Shown here: positions 52,483 to 60,132 of the stretch, piece by piece
Position numbering within the stretch: the first letter of the stretch is position 1
How the letters are laid out: each line of letters opens with the position of its first letter
Source of the DNA: Mycobacterium sherrisii
GTDB taxonomy: Bacteria; Actinomycetota; Actinomycetes; Mycobacteriales; Mycobacteriaceae
Direction of reading: 5' to 3'
NCBI RefSeq assembly: GCF_002102355.1
Contig: NZ_LQPT01000070.1
Span: 122,114-186,113, forward strand
DNA: 64,000 bases
Program-made: the position numbers and the translations under genes
Notes under the pieces: model-generated
The model's database searches: none
What the model saw: only the letters and a program-made list of their open reading frames with translations
Told to the model about the DNA's origin: nothing

Positions 52483-53402
52483 CAGATCGCGTCGATCACC
52501 AGCGTGCGGAAGCGGTCCAGGGTCTCCAGCGCGTGCGCCATGCTGTCGCCGGGCAGGTGGACGCTGACCCAGCTGACCCCGAGTTTCGCCAGTCGGTCCA
52601 GGCCGTCGAGGTAGGCGTCGGCGTTGAACCCGTCCCCGGTCGGGCTGCCGCCGTCGAAGTTCGTGAAGGTGATGTCGACTGCCGCGAAGTCCCGGCCCGC
52701 CGCATCGCAGCGGCGCCGCAGATCGTCGATGCCGGCGGCGAGTGTGTCCACCGAGTCGACTACGGCGGTGCCGGCGGTCTGCGCCAGTTGCAGCGCGGCG
52801 GGGAATGGGCACCAGCCGTCACCGTACTGTGCCACCCGCTGGCGTGCGGCGGCGGTGTTGCCGCCGATCCAGATCGGCGGATGCGGGCTGCTCAGCGGCC
52901 GGGGGTGCGCGGTGATGCCGCGGGCGCTGAAATGCTTTCCCTCATAGGTGATGTCGTCGCCGGTCCAGATGGACCGAATCACCTGCAGGGCCTCCTCGAA
53001 CAGCTCGGCGCGCTCGTCGTAGCTCACCCCCAACGCCGCGAACTCGCGTTTGAGGTAGCCCACGCCCACCGCGAGGGTGAACCGACCGCCGGAGAGCAGG
53101 TCGAGGGTGGCGGCGGATTTGGCGACCACGAACGGGTTGCGGTAGGGCAGCACGACAATGTTGGGAATCAGCCGCAGCGTCGAGGTGGCCGCGGCCGCGA
53201 AAGCCAAAGCGACAAAAGGATCTAACGCGTCATGCCCGCCCGCCTCCAACCATCGCTGCGAGGGCGCCGGGTGGTCGGTGAAACCGAAGCCGTGAATGCC
53301 GGCCGCCTCGGCCGCCGCGGCCATCTTGGCGATGCCATCCGCGCTCACCAGCTCCCGGTTGTACGGGTGGCTGTGCATCGGGTGCGTGATGGTGAAGTGC
53401 AT
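52482..53402 (-). CDS. LLM-class (probable F420-dependent) oxidoreductase
   Basis: A 306-residue luciferase-like TIM-barrel protein. It begins 'MHFTITHPMHSHPYNRELVS' and carries 'FGFTDHPAPS', 'RLIPNIVVLPYRNPFVVAKS' and 'DLLSGGRFTLAVGVGYLKRE', typical of actinobacterial TIGR03619-type F420-dependent members rather than FMN monooxygenases. It would transfer hydride to or from a substrate using F420, but the cofactor is inferred. ATG at 53402 is clear. It sits between the thioesterase and the acyl-CoA dehydrogenase with 12-nt and overlapping junctions. Confidence 0.88.
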   Translation of the reverse strand: MHFTITHPMHSHPYNRELVSADGIAKMAAAAEAAGIHGFGFTDHPAPSQRWLEAGGHDALDPFVALAFAAAATSTLRLIPNIVVLPYRNPFVVAKSAATLDLLSGGRFTLAVGVGYLKREFAALGVSYDERAELFEEALQVIRSIWTGDDITYEGKHFSARGITAHPRPLSSPHPPIWIGGNTAAARQRVAQYGDGWCPFPAALQLAQTAGTAVVDSVDTLAAGIDDLRRRCDAAGRDFAAVDITFTNFDGGSPTGDGFNADAYLDGLDRLAKLGVSWVSVHLPGDSMAHALETLDRFRTLVIDAI

Positions 53403-53414
53403 CGCGAGCCGGGT

Positions 53415-54305
53415 TCAGAAGCGGGCGCGCGCGTCGATCGCGGTGTCGCTGGTGCGCAACGGGCGGATCAGCGCCTCTTGCGCGAAGGAGCAGAGCAGGT
53501 CGCCCTGTTCGGCATGTACGGTGCCGCGCACGTAGGACATGCCCGCGCCGACCTGGGTGCTCTCGTGGCTGTAGAGCAGCCAGCCGTCCCAGCGCACCGG
53601 CTCGTGGAAGGCCACCGAGATGCTCATCGGGGCGGTGGACACGGTCAGATGGGCTTGGGCCGTGCCGATACCCGGATGCGCCCGCATCGTGGTGGAGATG
53701 CCCAGATGCCCGGTGAAGTAGGCCAGCAGCGCCTTGGCCAGGTCGTCGCGGGCAGGGACGGGGTCATAGTGCAGCCACGCATAGAGCTCCGGCGGCCCGA
53801 TCTCGTCGGGGCTGTTGACGTCGACGACGTCGACCAACCGCAGCTCCCGCCCGACCATCGGCATCGGCGAGTGGTTGGCGTCGGCGGGAGCGGCGACATC
53901 CGGACGAGGCAGGTGGTGGCGGATGACGTCGTCGGTCGGGACGTCGGCCAGCACGGTGACGCTCAGGCAGCGCCGCCCGCTCTGGTGCACGGCGACCAGG
54001 GCGGTCGCGGTGGACCGGCCCTCGGCCACCACGTCGAGGACGAGTTCGATCGGCGGGCCGACGACCACGGCCCGGGAAAACACGGCGTGCGCCGAGCGCA
54101 CCGACTTGTCCGGGAATCTCTTGGCCACCGCGACGATCGCCTGGGCCAGCACCTGCGTGCCCTCCACGACCTGACGTTCGTCGCCGCCGGCGATCCCGGT
54201 GTCCGCGGTGAACCGGTCGTCCCCGGCGCCCTGCACGTCGAACAGATCCAACAGGCCCTGCACCGTCCACTCGGTCTGCTGCGATTCCTCGGACGCTCTG
54301 GTCAA
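53415..54305 (-). CDS. Acyl-CoA thioesterase II-like double hotdog protein
   Basis: A 296-residue TesB-type thioesterase. The first hotdog has 'RFTADTGIAGGDERQVVEGT' and 'RSAHAVFSRAVVVGPPIELV'; the second has 'HEPVRWDGWLLYSHESTQVG' and ends 'FAQEALIRPL', matching the family. It releases fatty or other acids from CoA. The TTG at 54305 is the only start near the conserved region; no ATG is in frame upstream. Site 2 of the 26-bp element is 38 nt upstream. It leads the unit with the oxidoreductase and dehydrogenase. Confidence 0.88.
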   Translation of the reverse strand: MTRASEESQQTEWTVQGLLDLFDVQGAGDDRFTADTGIAGGDERQVVEGTQVLAQAIVAVAKRFPDKSVRSAHAVFSRAVVVGPPIELVLDVVAEGRSTATALVAVHQSGRRCLSVTVLADVPTDDVIRHHLPRPDVAAPADANHSPMPMVGRELRLVDVVDVNSPDEIGPPELYAWLHYDPVPARDDLAKALLAYFTGHLGISTTMRAHPGIGTAQAHLTVSTAPMSISVAFHEPVRWDGWLLYSHESTQVGAGMSYVRGTVHAEQGDLLCSFAQEALIRPLRTSDTAIDARARF

Positions 54306-54343
54306 CTCGGCTCCATTCCTCGTCGGCAGCTCATCGCACAGCG

Positions 54344-54369
54344 TGACACTTTGGCCCAGATTTGTAAAG
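54344..54369. promoter_or_regulatory. 26-bp repeated element, site 2 (before the thioesterase unit)
   Basis: TGACACTT-N9-TTTGTAAAG with the flank GCTCATCGCACAGCG (54329-54343), which is identical to the flank of site 1 except for one base. It lies 38 nt upstream of the leftward thioesterase start, in the same orientation relative to its genes as site 1. Probable operator. Confidence 0.7.
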
Positions 54370-54433
54370 ATTGGCTAACAATGGGAGGCGGGGCGGGCGC
54401 TGGCATCGGATTGACATCGACGCCGCGGTTGCA

Positions 54434-54459
54434 TGACACTTCTGCGGTGTTTTGTAAAG
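54434..54459. promoter_or_regulatory. 26-bp repeated element, site 3 (before the SMP-30 unit)
   Basis: TGACACTT-N9-TTTGTAAAG, ending 7 nt before the ATG of the rightward SMP-30 gene and 90 bp from site 2. The GTAAAG end falls where a ribosome site would be, so binding here would block expression. The repeat appears in the opposite orientation relative to its gene compared with sites 1 and 2. Confidence 0.7.
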
Positions 54460-54466
54460 TGAGCCG

Positions 54467-55297
54467 ATGATCCCCGAGCAGCTGGCCAACGGGTTCTGCT
54501 TCGGCGAAGGCCCCCGCTGGTTCGAGGGCCTGCTGTGGTTCTCCGATCTGCTGGGCGAGGCGGTCCACACCTCCACCCTGAGCGGCGCGTTGACCACGCT
54601 GCCGCTGCCGGGCCATTCCCCGTCCGGGCTGGGTTTTCGGCCCGCCGGGTCGCTGCTGATCGCGTCCGCCGAGGACCGCAAGGTATTACGTTACGACGGC
54701 GAGACCATCGTGCAGATCGCCGATCTGTCCGGCCTGGTCCCGGCCAACCTCGGCGACATGGTCGTCGACCACCTGGGGCGCGCCTACATCGGCTCCCAGG
54801 CATTCACCGGCGGCGTGATCGTGCGGCTCGACCCCGGCGCCGACGACCCCGCTGGCGTCACCGTCGTCGCCAAGGACCTCGACTTCCCCAACGGGATGGT
54901 CATCACGCCCGACCACCGGACGCTGATCGTTGCCGAATCGATCGGCCGGCGACTGACCGCGTTCACGATCGACGATGACGGCGCCCTACACGACCGGCGG
55001 GTGTTCGCCGACGGCCTGGACGGCCCGCCCGACGGGATCGCGCTGGACGCCGAGGGCGGCGTCTGGACATCGATGACGCTGGCCCACCAATTCCAGCGGA
55101 TCGTGGCGGGTGGAACCGTGACCGACCGCATCGACATGGGCGATCGCGTCGCCGTCGCGTGCGCGCTGGGCGGCCCCGACCGCCGCGTCCTGTTCCTGCT
55201 GTCGAGCACCGACGCCTATCCTCAGCGGCTAGTGGGCACCCGGCTGTCGCGGCTGGACGCCGTGCCGGTCGCCGCGCCCGGCGCCGGGTTGCCCTGA
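54467..55297 (+). CDS. SMP-30/gluconolactonase-like lactone hydrolase
   Basis: A 276-residue six-bladed beta-propeller of the SMP-30/gluconolactonase family. Metal-binding motifs are seen as 'GFCFGEGPRWFEGLLWF' (Glu), 'DLDFPNGMVITPDHRTLIVA' (Asn) and 'DGPPDGIALDAEGGVW' (Asp). These enzymes open lactones with a divalent metal, for example the product of a Baeyer-Villiger step or a sugar lactone. ATG at 54467 lies directly after site 3. It precedes a thioesterase and a TetR regulator, all in the same direction, so it is likely part of one regulated unit. Confidence 0.9.
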   Translation: MIPEQLANGFCFGEGPRWFEGLLWFSDLLGEAVHTSTLSGALTTLPLPGHSPSGLGFRPAGSLLIASAEDRKVLRYDGETIVQIADLSGLVPANLGDMVVDHLGRAYIGSQAFTGGVIVRLDPGADDPAGVTVVAKDLDFPNGMVITPDHRTLIVAESIGRRLTAFTIDDDGALHDRRVFADGLDGPPDGIALDAEGGVWTSMTLAHQFQRIVAGGTVTDRIDMGDRVAVACALGGPDRRVLFLLSSTDAYPQRLVGTRLSRLDAVPVAAPGAGLP

Positions 55298-55312
55298 GAT
55301 AGCGAGAAAGAC

Positions 55313-56131
55313 GTGACCGACTCCTACTACGAGCTGATCGACACCGACGCACTCGGCGAGAAATTCCGGGCGACCGACCTGGCGCGCGGCACCTGGTCGG
55401 CGGCCATCCAGCACGGCGGGCCGGTCTCGGCGCTGCTGGCCCGGGCGCTGGAACGGTGCGAGCAGCGCGACGACCCCCGCCTGTCGCGCGTCGTCGTCGA
55501 CCTGCTGGGTGGGGTACCGGCCGAGGGCGACCTCTGGGTGCGCGCGCAGCTGCAGCGGCCCGGCAAACAGATCGAGCTCCTCACCGCCGAGATGCTGGCC
55601 CCCGGGCCCGACGGCGAGCCCCGACCGGTGGCGCGCGCCAGCGGGTGGCGGCTGCAGCAGCAGGACACCCAGGCAATCGCGCACGGCGCGGCCGAGTCGC
55701 CGCGGCCGCGGACCGACGCCCACAGCCGCAACCTCAAGGCCCGCGAGTGGGACCGCAATTACGTGCACAGCCTGGATTGGCTGTGGTTGACCGAACCGCT
55801 GACGCCCGGCGCGGGCGAGTCGTGGATCAAGCCGACGGTCGACCTGGTCAAGGGCGAGACCATGACGCAGCTGGAACGGTTGTTCGCGGTGGCCGACTGC
55901 GCCAACGGCATCGGCAGCAAGCTCGACATCACCAAGTGGACGTTTCTGAACACAGATCTGGCGGTGCACGTTTTTCGCGTCCCGGACGGAGAGTGGGTCG
56001 GTATTCGCGCCGAGACCAGCTACGGGCCGGACGGCATTGGCACGACCGTCGGCACGCTGCACGACGAGCAGGGCGCCGTCGGCGCCATCCAGCAATCGGT
56101 GTTGGTGCGCCGCCGACCCGGGTCGGCCTGA
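55313..56131 (+). CDS. Thioesterase-superfamily protein (TesB-like)
   Basis: A 272-residue double hotdog protein. It opens 'TDSYYELIDTDALGEKFRAT' and has 'WSAAIQHGGPVSALLARALE' and 'DLLGGVPAEGDLWVRAQLQR' in the first half and 'TKWTFLNTDLAVHVFRVPDG' and 'ETSYGPDGIGTTVGTLHDEQ' in the second, the pattern of acyl-CoA thioesterase/acyl-CoA-binding domains found in many mycobacterial proteins. GTG at 55313 lies 15 nt after the lactonase stop. It probably hydrolyses or binds an acyl-CoA intermediate. Confidence 0.85.
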   Translation: MTDSYYELIDTDALGEKFRATDLARGTWSAAIQHGGPVSALLARALERCEQRDDPRLSRVVVDLLGGVPAEGDLWVRAQLQRPGKQIELLTAEMLAPGPDGEPRPVARASGWRLQQQDTQAIAHGAAESPRPRTDAHSRNLKAREWDRNYVHSLDWLWLTEPLTPGAGESWIKPTVDLVKGETMTQLERLFAVADCANGIGSKLDITKWTFLNTDLAVHVFRVPDGEWVGIRAETSYGPDGIGTTVGTLHDEQGAVGAIQQSVLVRRRPGSA

Positions 56132-56185
56132 CGTGGGGGTGCAAGCGCCGTGGCTAGTCCGGCAACACTTCGTAAAGTTTCTGAT

Positions 56186-56737
56186 ATGACCCACCCGGCG
56201 CAGGCCCTGGCCGTCACCGATACTGACACGTCGACGCGTCAGCGGATCCTGTTGGCCACCGCCGAAGTGCTCGGCCGAAACGGCAAGACCAAGCTCAGCC
56301 TGTCCGAGGTCGCCGCCCAGGCCGGGGTCTCCCGGCCCACGCTGTACCGCTGGTTCGCCTCCAAGGAGGAGTTGCTGTCGGCGTTTTCCCAATACGAACG
56401 ACAGCTTTTCGAAAGCGGTCTGGTCAAGGCCACCGCCGGGCTCAAAGGGTACGACAAGGTCGACGCCGTGCTGCGCTTCATCGTCGACTACCAGCACTCC
56501 TACTCCGGGGTGCGGATGGTCGACGTCGAACCCGAGCACACCATTGCCCAGTTCTCTCATGTCATCCCACAGATGCGGGACGGGTTGCAACGGCATTTGC
56601 CGGGTCCCAACGCCGCGGTGAAGGCGGCGACAGTGATCCGAATCGCCATCTCGCACTACATCGTCCGCAGTGACGACGCCGAGCAGTTCCTGGCGCAGCT
56701 GCGCCACGCCGTCGGCATCAAGCCGGCCGCCGACTGA
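56186..56737 (+). CDS. TetR-family transcriptional regulator (candidate regulator of the 26-bp sites)
   Basis: A 183-residue TetR protein. The helix-turn-helix is 'SLSEVAAQAGVSRPTLYRWF' after 'TRQRILLATAEVLGRNG'. The ligand domain is helical, with 'LRFIVDYQHSYSGVRMVDVE'. ATG at 56186 is used; a GTG at 56150 is also in frame and has a purine-rich upstream. Just before this ATG lies AACACTT-C-GTAAAG, a compressed variant of the 26-bp element (11 bp shorter in the spacer, about one helical turn), consistent with autoregulation, though it may be chance. It is convergent with the FAD oxidase and last in the SMP-30 unit. Regulatory assignment is inference. Confidence 0.82.
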   Translation: MTHPAQALAVTDTDTSTRQRILLATAEVLGRNGKTKLSLSEVAAQAGVSRPTLYRWFASKEELLSAFSQYERQLFESGLVKATAGLKGYDKVDAVLRFIVDYQHSYSGVRMVDVEPEHTIAQFSHVIPQMRDGLQRHLPGPNAAVKAATVIRIAISHYIVRSDDAEQFLAQLRHAVGIKPAAD

Positions 56738-56758
56738 TTTTTGCCGCGACGGCATGCA

Positions 56759-58108
56759 TTAGGCGAACAGCACCGCCGCGTTGAGGTAGCCGGTCGGGTC
56801 CAGCGCCGCCTTGACCGACCGCATCGCGGCGACATCCGTTGAATTCCTTGACATTCCGAGGTAATCCCGCTTGCGGGTGCCGACGCCGTGTTCGGAGCTG
56901 ACGTTGCCGCCGCACCGCGCGATTAGGTCCATCATTGCCCCGTACAGCCCCTGCTCCTGGTCCAGCGGGACGCGCAGCACGTTGAGATGCAGATTGCCCT
57001 CACCGACGTGACCGAACAGCACCGGCACCGCGTCGGCGACCCGCTGGTGAATCAACGCGACCGCCTGCGAGGCGAACTCGGGGATCGTCGCCAGCGGCAA
57101 CGACACGTCGAACTTCAGCGGCGGCCCGTACACGCCGAGCACCTCGGCAAGCGATTCGCGGACCCGCCAAAGACGTTGCTGGGCAGCAATATCCACACCC
57201 ACCGCCGGCTCCGACGACATTGGGACGTCGGTTAGCAGGTCGGCCAGCCGATCGGTCTGGTCGTGGTCGGCGGCCAACTCCACCAGCAGCAGCCAGTCCG
57301 CGTCGACCGGCGGGCTCATCCCGAGATGCTCGGCGGTCAGCGCGCCGGCCCGGCCGTCGATCAGTTCCAGTGCGGCGATTCCGTCGACGTCGCGGAAGCT
57401 GCGTCCGGCATCGATCAGCGCCGCGAGGTCGGCGAACCCGCAGACCGCGGTCACCCGGTGCGACGGCGTGGGATGCAGTCGCAGGTCCAGCGCGGTGATC
57501 ACGCCGAGCGTGCCCTCGGCACCCACGAACAGAGCCGGCAGATCGTATCCGGTGTTGTCGCTGCGCACCAGGCTGTGCCGGCGCAGCAGCGATCCATCGG
57601 GTAACGCCACGTCCAGGCCGACGACCTGCTCACCCATATTGCCGTACCGGACGGTGCGTAGGCCGCCGGCATTGGTCGAGGCCATGCCGCCGACGGTCGC
57701 GGTGTCGCGCGCGGCCAGGTCCACCCCGAACACCAGCCCCGCCGCCGCGGCGGCATGCTGCACCGCGGCCAATGTCGCTCCGGCACCGACGGCGATCCGG
57801 CGCTCGACGCTATCGACTTCGCTTAGCCCACAGAGGCGTTCGGTGGACAACAGCACGTCGTCATGCTCCGGGACGGTGCCGGCCACCAGCGAGGTGCGAC
57901 CGCCCTGGACGGTGACGTGGGCCCCGGCGTCGCGGCACACCCGCAGCACCTCCGCGACCTCGTCGGCTGACCCGGGCCGGACCAGCATGCTGGCGTGCCC
58001 GCGGTAGCGGCCGGTGTGGTCGAGGCTGCGCCCTTCCAGCACGTCCGGATCGGTGACGACGTGGTTCACTCCGACGATTCCCGTCAGTTCCCCAAGGCTG
58101 GCTGGCAT
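56759..58108 (-). CDS. FAD-linked oxidase, D-2-hydroxyacid dehydrogenase type (Rv0161-like)
   Basis: A 449-residue flavoenzyme of the GlcD/D-lactate dehydrogenase type. The FAD_binding_4 domain contains 'MLVRPGSADEVAEVLRVCRD', 'HVTVQGGRTSLVAGT' and 'DTATVGGMASTNAGG'; the C-terminal FAD-oxidase domain contains 'VLFGHVGEGNLHLNVLRVP' and 'SSEHGVGTRKRDYLGM'. It oxidises a 2-hydroxyacid such as D-lactate or a similar compound. Length and neighbours match the M. tuberculosis Rv0161 product. ATG at 58108 is used. It marks the return to conserved gene order after the 14-kb catabolic block. Confidence 0.9.
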   Translation of the reverse strand: MPASLGELTGIVGVNHVVTDPDVLEGRSLDHTGRYRGHASMLVRPGSADEVAEVLRVCRDAGAHVTVQGGRTSLVAGTVPEHDDVLLSTERLCGLSEVDSVERRIAVGAGATLAAVQHAAAAAGLVFGVDLAARDTATVGGMASTNAGGLRTVRYGNMGEQVVGLDVALPDGSLLRRHSLVRSDNTGYDLPALFVGAEGTLGVITALDLRLHPTPSHRVTAVCGFADLAALIDAGRSFRDVDGIAALELIDGRAGALTAEHLGMSPPVDADWLLLVELAADHDQTDRLADLLTDVPMSSEPAVGVDIAAQQRLWRVRESLAEVLGVYGPPLKFDVSLPLATIPEFASQAVALIHQRVADAVPVLFGHVGEGNLHLNVLRVPLDQEQGLYGAMMDLIARCGGNVSSEHGVGTRKRDYLGMSRNSTDVAAMRSVKAALDPTGYLNAAVLFA

Positions 58109-58178
58109 GTTCGCGGTTATAGCACCGCCCCGCCGGCGCGGCACAGCGCCGTGCCCCGGCACGCCTAAGAACAGGCGC

Positions 58179-58922
58179 CTAGAACAAGTCCTTGTGCGGG
58201 ACGTCGGTGACCAGCCCGCCGTCCATCACGAACTCGCTGCCGGTGGCGTAGGACGACTCGTCACTGGCCAGGAACAGGATGAACGTCGACACCTCCCGCG
58301 ACTCGGCCGGGCGGCCCAGCGGGATGGTCACCATGTCCTCGGGCAGGTGCTTGGTCATCGGGGTCTTGATGAAGCCGGGGTGCACCGAGTTGACCCGGAT
58401 GTTGTGCCGGGCCAGCTCCAGGGCGGCGGACTTCGCCAGGCCGCGCACCCCCCACTTGGACGCGACATACGGGTGCACCATGGGCGCACCGCGCAGGCCC
58501 TCGATCGAGGACACGTTGATGATCGAGCCGCCGCCCGCGGCGATCATCGGGTCGACGGCCACCCGCATGCCCAGGAACGTCCCGGTCAGGTTGACGTCGA
58601 TCACCTTCTGCCACTTGGCCAGATCGAAGCTCTTCAGCGGTCCGAGCGCGACGGTACCGGCATTGTTGACCAGCACGTTGAGCTTGCCGAATTCGCCGAC
58701 GGCGGTTGCCACCGCGGCATCCCAGTGGTCGGGCTGGGTCACGTCCAGGTGCACGTAGCGCACCGAGTCGCCGATCTCGTCGGCGACCGCCTTGCCCTCG
58801 TCGTCGAGGATGTCGCCGATCACCACTTTGGCACCCTCGGCCGCCAGCAGCCGCGCATGCTCGGCACCCATGCCGCGGGCGCCGCCGCTGATCAGTGCAA
58901 CCTTGCCGTCTACCCGTCCCAC
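58179..58922 (-). CDS. SDR, 3alpha/20beta-hydroxysteroid-dehydrogenase-like
   Basis: A 247-residue classical SDR with 'ALISGGARGMGAEHARLLAA', 'NVLVNNAGTVAL', catalytic 'INVSSIEGLRGAPMVHPYVA' followed by YVASK, and 'FIKTPMTKHLPEDM'. The pattern is that of the mycobacterial FabG3-type enzymes, which reduce steroid ketones, but other substrates are possible. ATG at 58922 is clear. It precedes the dihydrodipicolinate-reductase-like gene by 15 nt in the transcribed direction (leftward), so the latter is transcribed first and the two are probably one unit. Confidence 0.88.
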   Translation of the reverse strand: MGRVDGKVALISGGARGMGAEHARLLAAEGAKVVIGDILDDEGKAVADEIGDSVRYVHLDVTQPDHWDAAVATAVGEFGKLNVLVNNAGTVALGPLKSFDLAKWQKVIDVNLTGTFLGMRVAVDPMIAAGGGSIINVSSIEGLRGAPMVHPYVASKWGVRGLAKSAALELARHNIRVNSVHPGFIKTPMTKHLPEDMVTIPLGRPAESREVSTFILFLASDESSYATGSEFVMDGGLVTDVPHKDLF

Positions 58923-58937
58923 CAGGTCTCCTTTCGA

Positions 58938-60038
58938 TTAAGTGGACACCAAAGTGCTTGGTGCGTAAAGGCCATTGCCGGTGACCAGCGGCAGGTCGAG
59001 TGTGGTCCGGATACCCGGCGGTGCCGCGATGACCGCCGGGATCGCGTTGACGATGCGCCCCGCCGCCCCGGCGATCGCGGCATGGTTGTGGTCGCCCTTG
59101 CGGCTGCTGGGAATGATGTCCACAGCGTAGGACGGCTCGCCGGTGATCTCGACGCGGTAGGAGCCGTCGCCGGACGCAGGCCGGGGCAGGTCGGGCCGCA
59201 AGTCGGGGCGCAGCCGGGTGACGTGCTCGATCACGATCGCGGGATGGCCCTTGACCATGCCGCGGATCTCGAATTGCAGCACCGCGACCGTCCCCTTGGC
59301 CACGTGGCCGACGGCGATGTCGAAGTCCTCGGGCGCCGGTTCGCGCTGGTAGGACTCGGTGATCTCATCGACCTCGATACCCAGACCGGCCGCCAGCTGC
59401 CGGATCGCAGTGCCCCAGGCGATGCTCAGGATGCCCGGTTGCAGCAGCATCGGGATCTCATCCATTGGCCGGGCGAAGCCCATGTAGTGCATCACCTCTT
59501 GGCCGTCGTAGCTGGCGTAGTCGTGAATTTCCATGCACCGCACCTGTTCGATGCGCTGACACGTCCCGGCGAGGGCGAACGGGATCAGATCGTTGACGAA
59601 TCCCGGGTCGACGCCGCTGATGAAGATACTCGAATTCCCTTGCCTGGCAGCATCTTCCACACGGCCGATGTACTTGTCGGGCATGACGCCCCACGGGTAC
59701 TGCAACAACCCGGGCGAGGATCCGACGACGTTGATGCCCGCGGCCAGAATGCGCATCACGTCGGCCATCGCGTCGGGCAGGCGGGTGTCACCCATCGCGC
59801 AGTACACCACGCACTCGGGTCGCTCGGCGATGATCGCGTCCAGGTCGTCGACGGCCAGCACCCCCGTCGTGATGCCCTCGTCGAGGCCGACGCCGCACAG
59901 TTGCCCGGCGTCCTTACCCACCTTCTCCGGGGTGGACACGCACACGCCGGTCAGGTCGAACTGTGCATTGGTGATCAGTTCGGCCAGGGCCAGCCCGCCG
60001 ACATTCCCGGTACCGACGTGCGCGACGCGGATCGCCAT
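58938..60038 (-). CDS. Dihydrodipicolinate-reductase-like oxidoreductase, paralogue of 19261-20409
   Basis: A 366-residue protein with a DapB-type Rossmann fold ('VAHVGTGNVGGLALAELITN', 'VCVSTPEKVGKDAGQLCGVG') and a long C-terminal domain ('ILSIAWGTAIRQLAAGLGIE', 'YRVEITGEPSYAVDIIPS'). It shares many landmarks with the 382-residue protein at 19261-20409, so both belong to one family, related to 2,4-diaminopentanoate dehydrogenase. ATG at 60038 follows a GGAGGC ribosome site. The adjacent SDR suggests a shared redox pathway; substrate unknown. Confidence 0.82.
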   Translation of the reverse strand: MAIRVAHVGTGNVGGLALAELITNAQFDLTGVCVSTPEKVGKDAGQLCGVGLDEGITTGVLAVDDLDAIIAERPECVVYCAMGDTRLPDAMADVMRILAAGINVVGSSPGLLQYPWGVMPDKYIGRVEDAARQGNSSIFISGVDPGFVNDLIPFALAGTCQRIEQVRCMEIHDYASYDGQEVMHYMGFARPMDEIPMLLQPGILSIAWGTAIRQLAAGLGIEVDEITESYQREPAPEDFDIAVGHVAKGTVAVLQFEIRGMVKGHPAIVIEHVTRLRPDLRPDLPRPASGDGSYRVEITGEPSYAVDIIPSSRKGDHNHAAIAGAAGRIVNAIPAVIAAPPGIRTTLDLPLVTGNGLYAPSTLVST

Positions 60039-60132
60039 GGCCGCCTCCGTCCCTTCAACCCCCGCGAAAACTTTTCTAGACAGTAGTCCATAACTTCCGG
60101 GTGGCCTACCCGCCGGGCAGAATCGACAATCG

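Noticed and set aside
48476-54459. The 26-bp element as a promoter rather than an operator
   Set aside because: The hexamers do not have a -35/-10 spacing that fits, and the element occurs in opposite orientations relative to its genes. An operator is the better reading.
56150-56185. Upstream GTG start for the TetR gene
   Set aside because: It adds 12 residues without family similarity and would make the compressed operator-like sequence coding. It cannot be fully excluded because a purine-rich stretch precedes it.
58014-60086. Very long open frame (about 690 codons) on the plus strand opposite the FAD oxidase, SDR and dihydrodipicolinate-reductase-like genes
   Set aside because: It is the mirror of three clear genes in GC-rich DNA and encodes Arg/His/Gly/Asp-rich sequence with no family motif.
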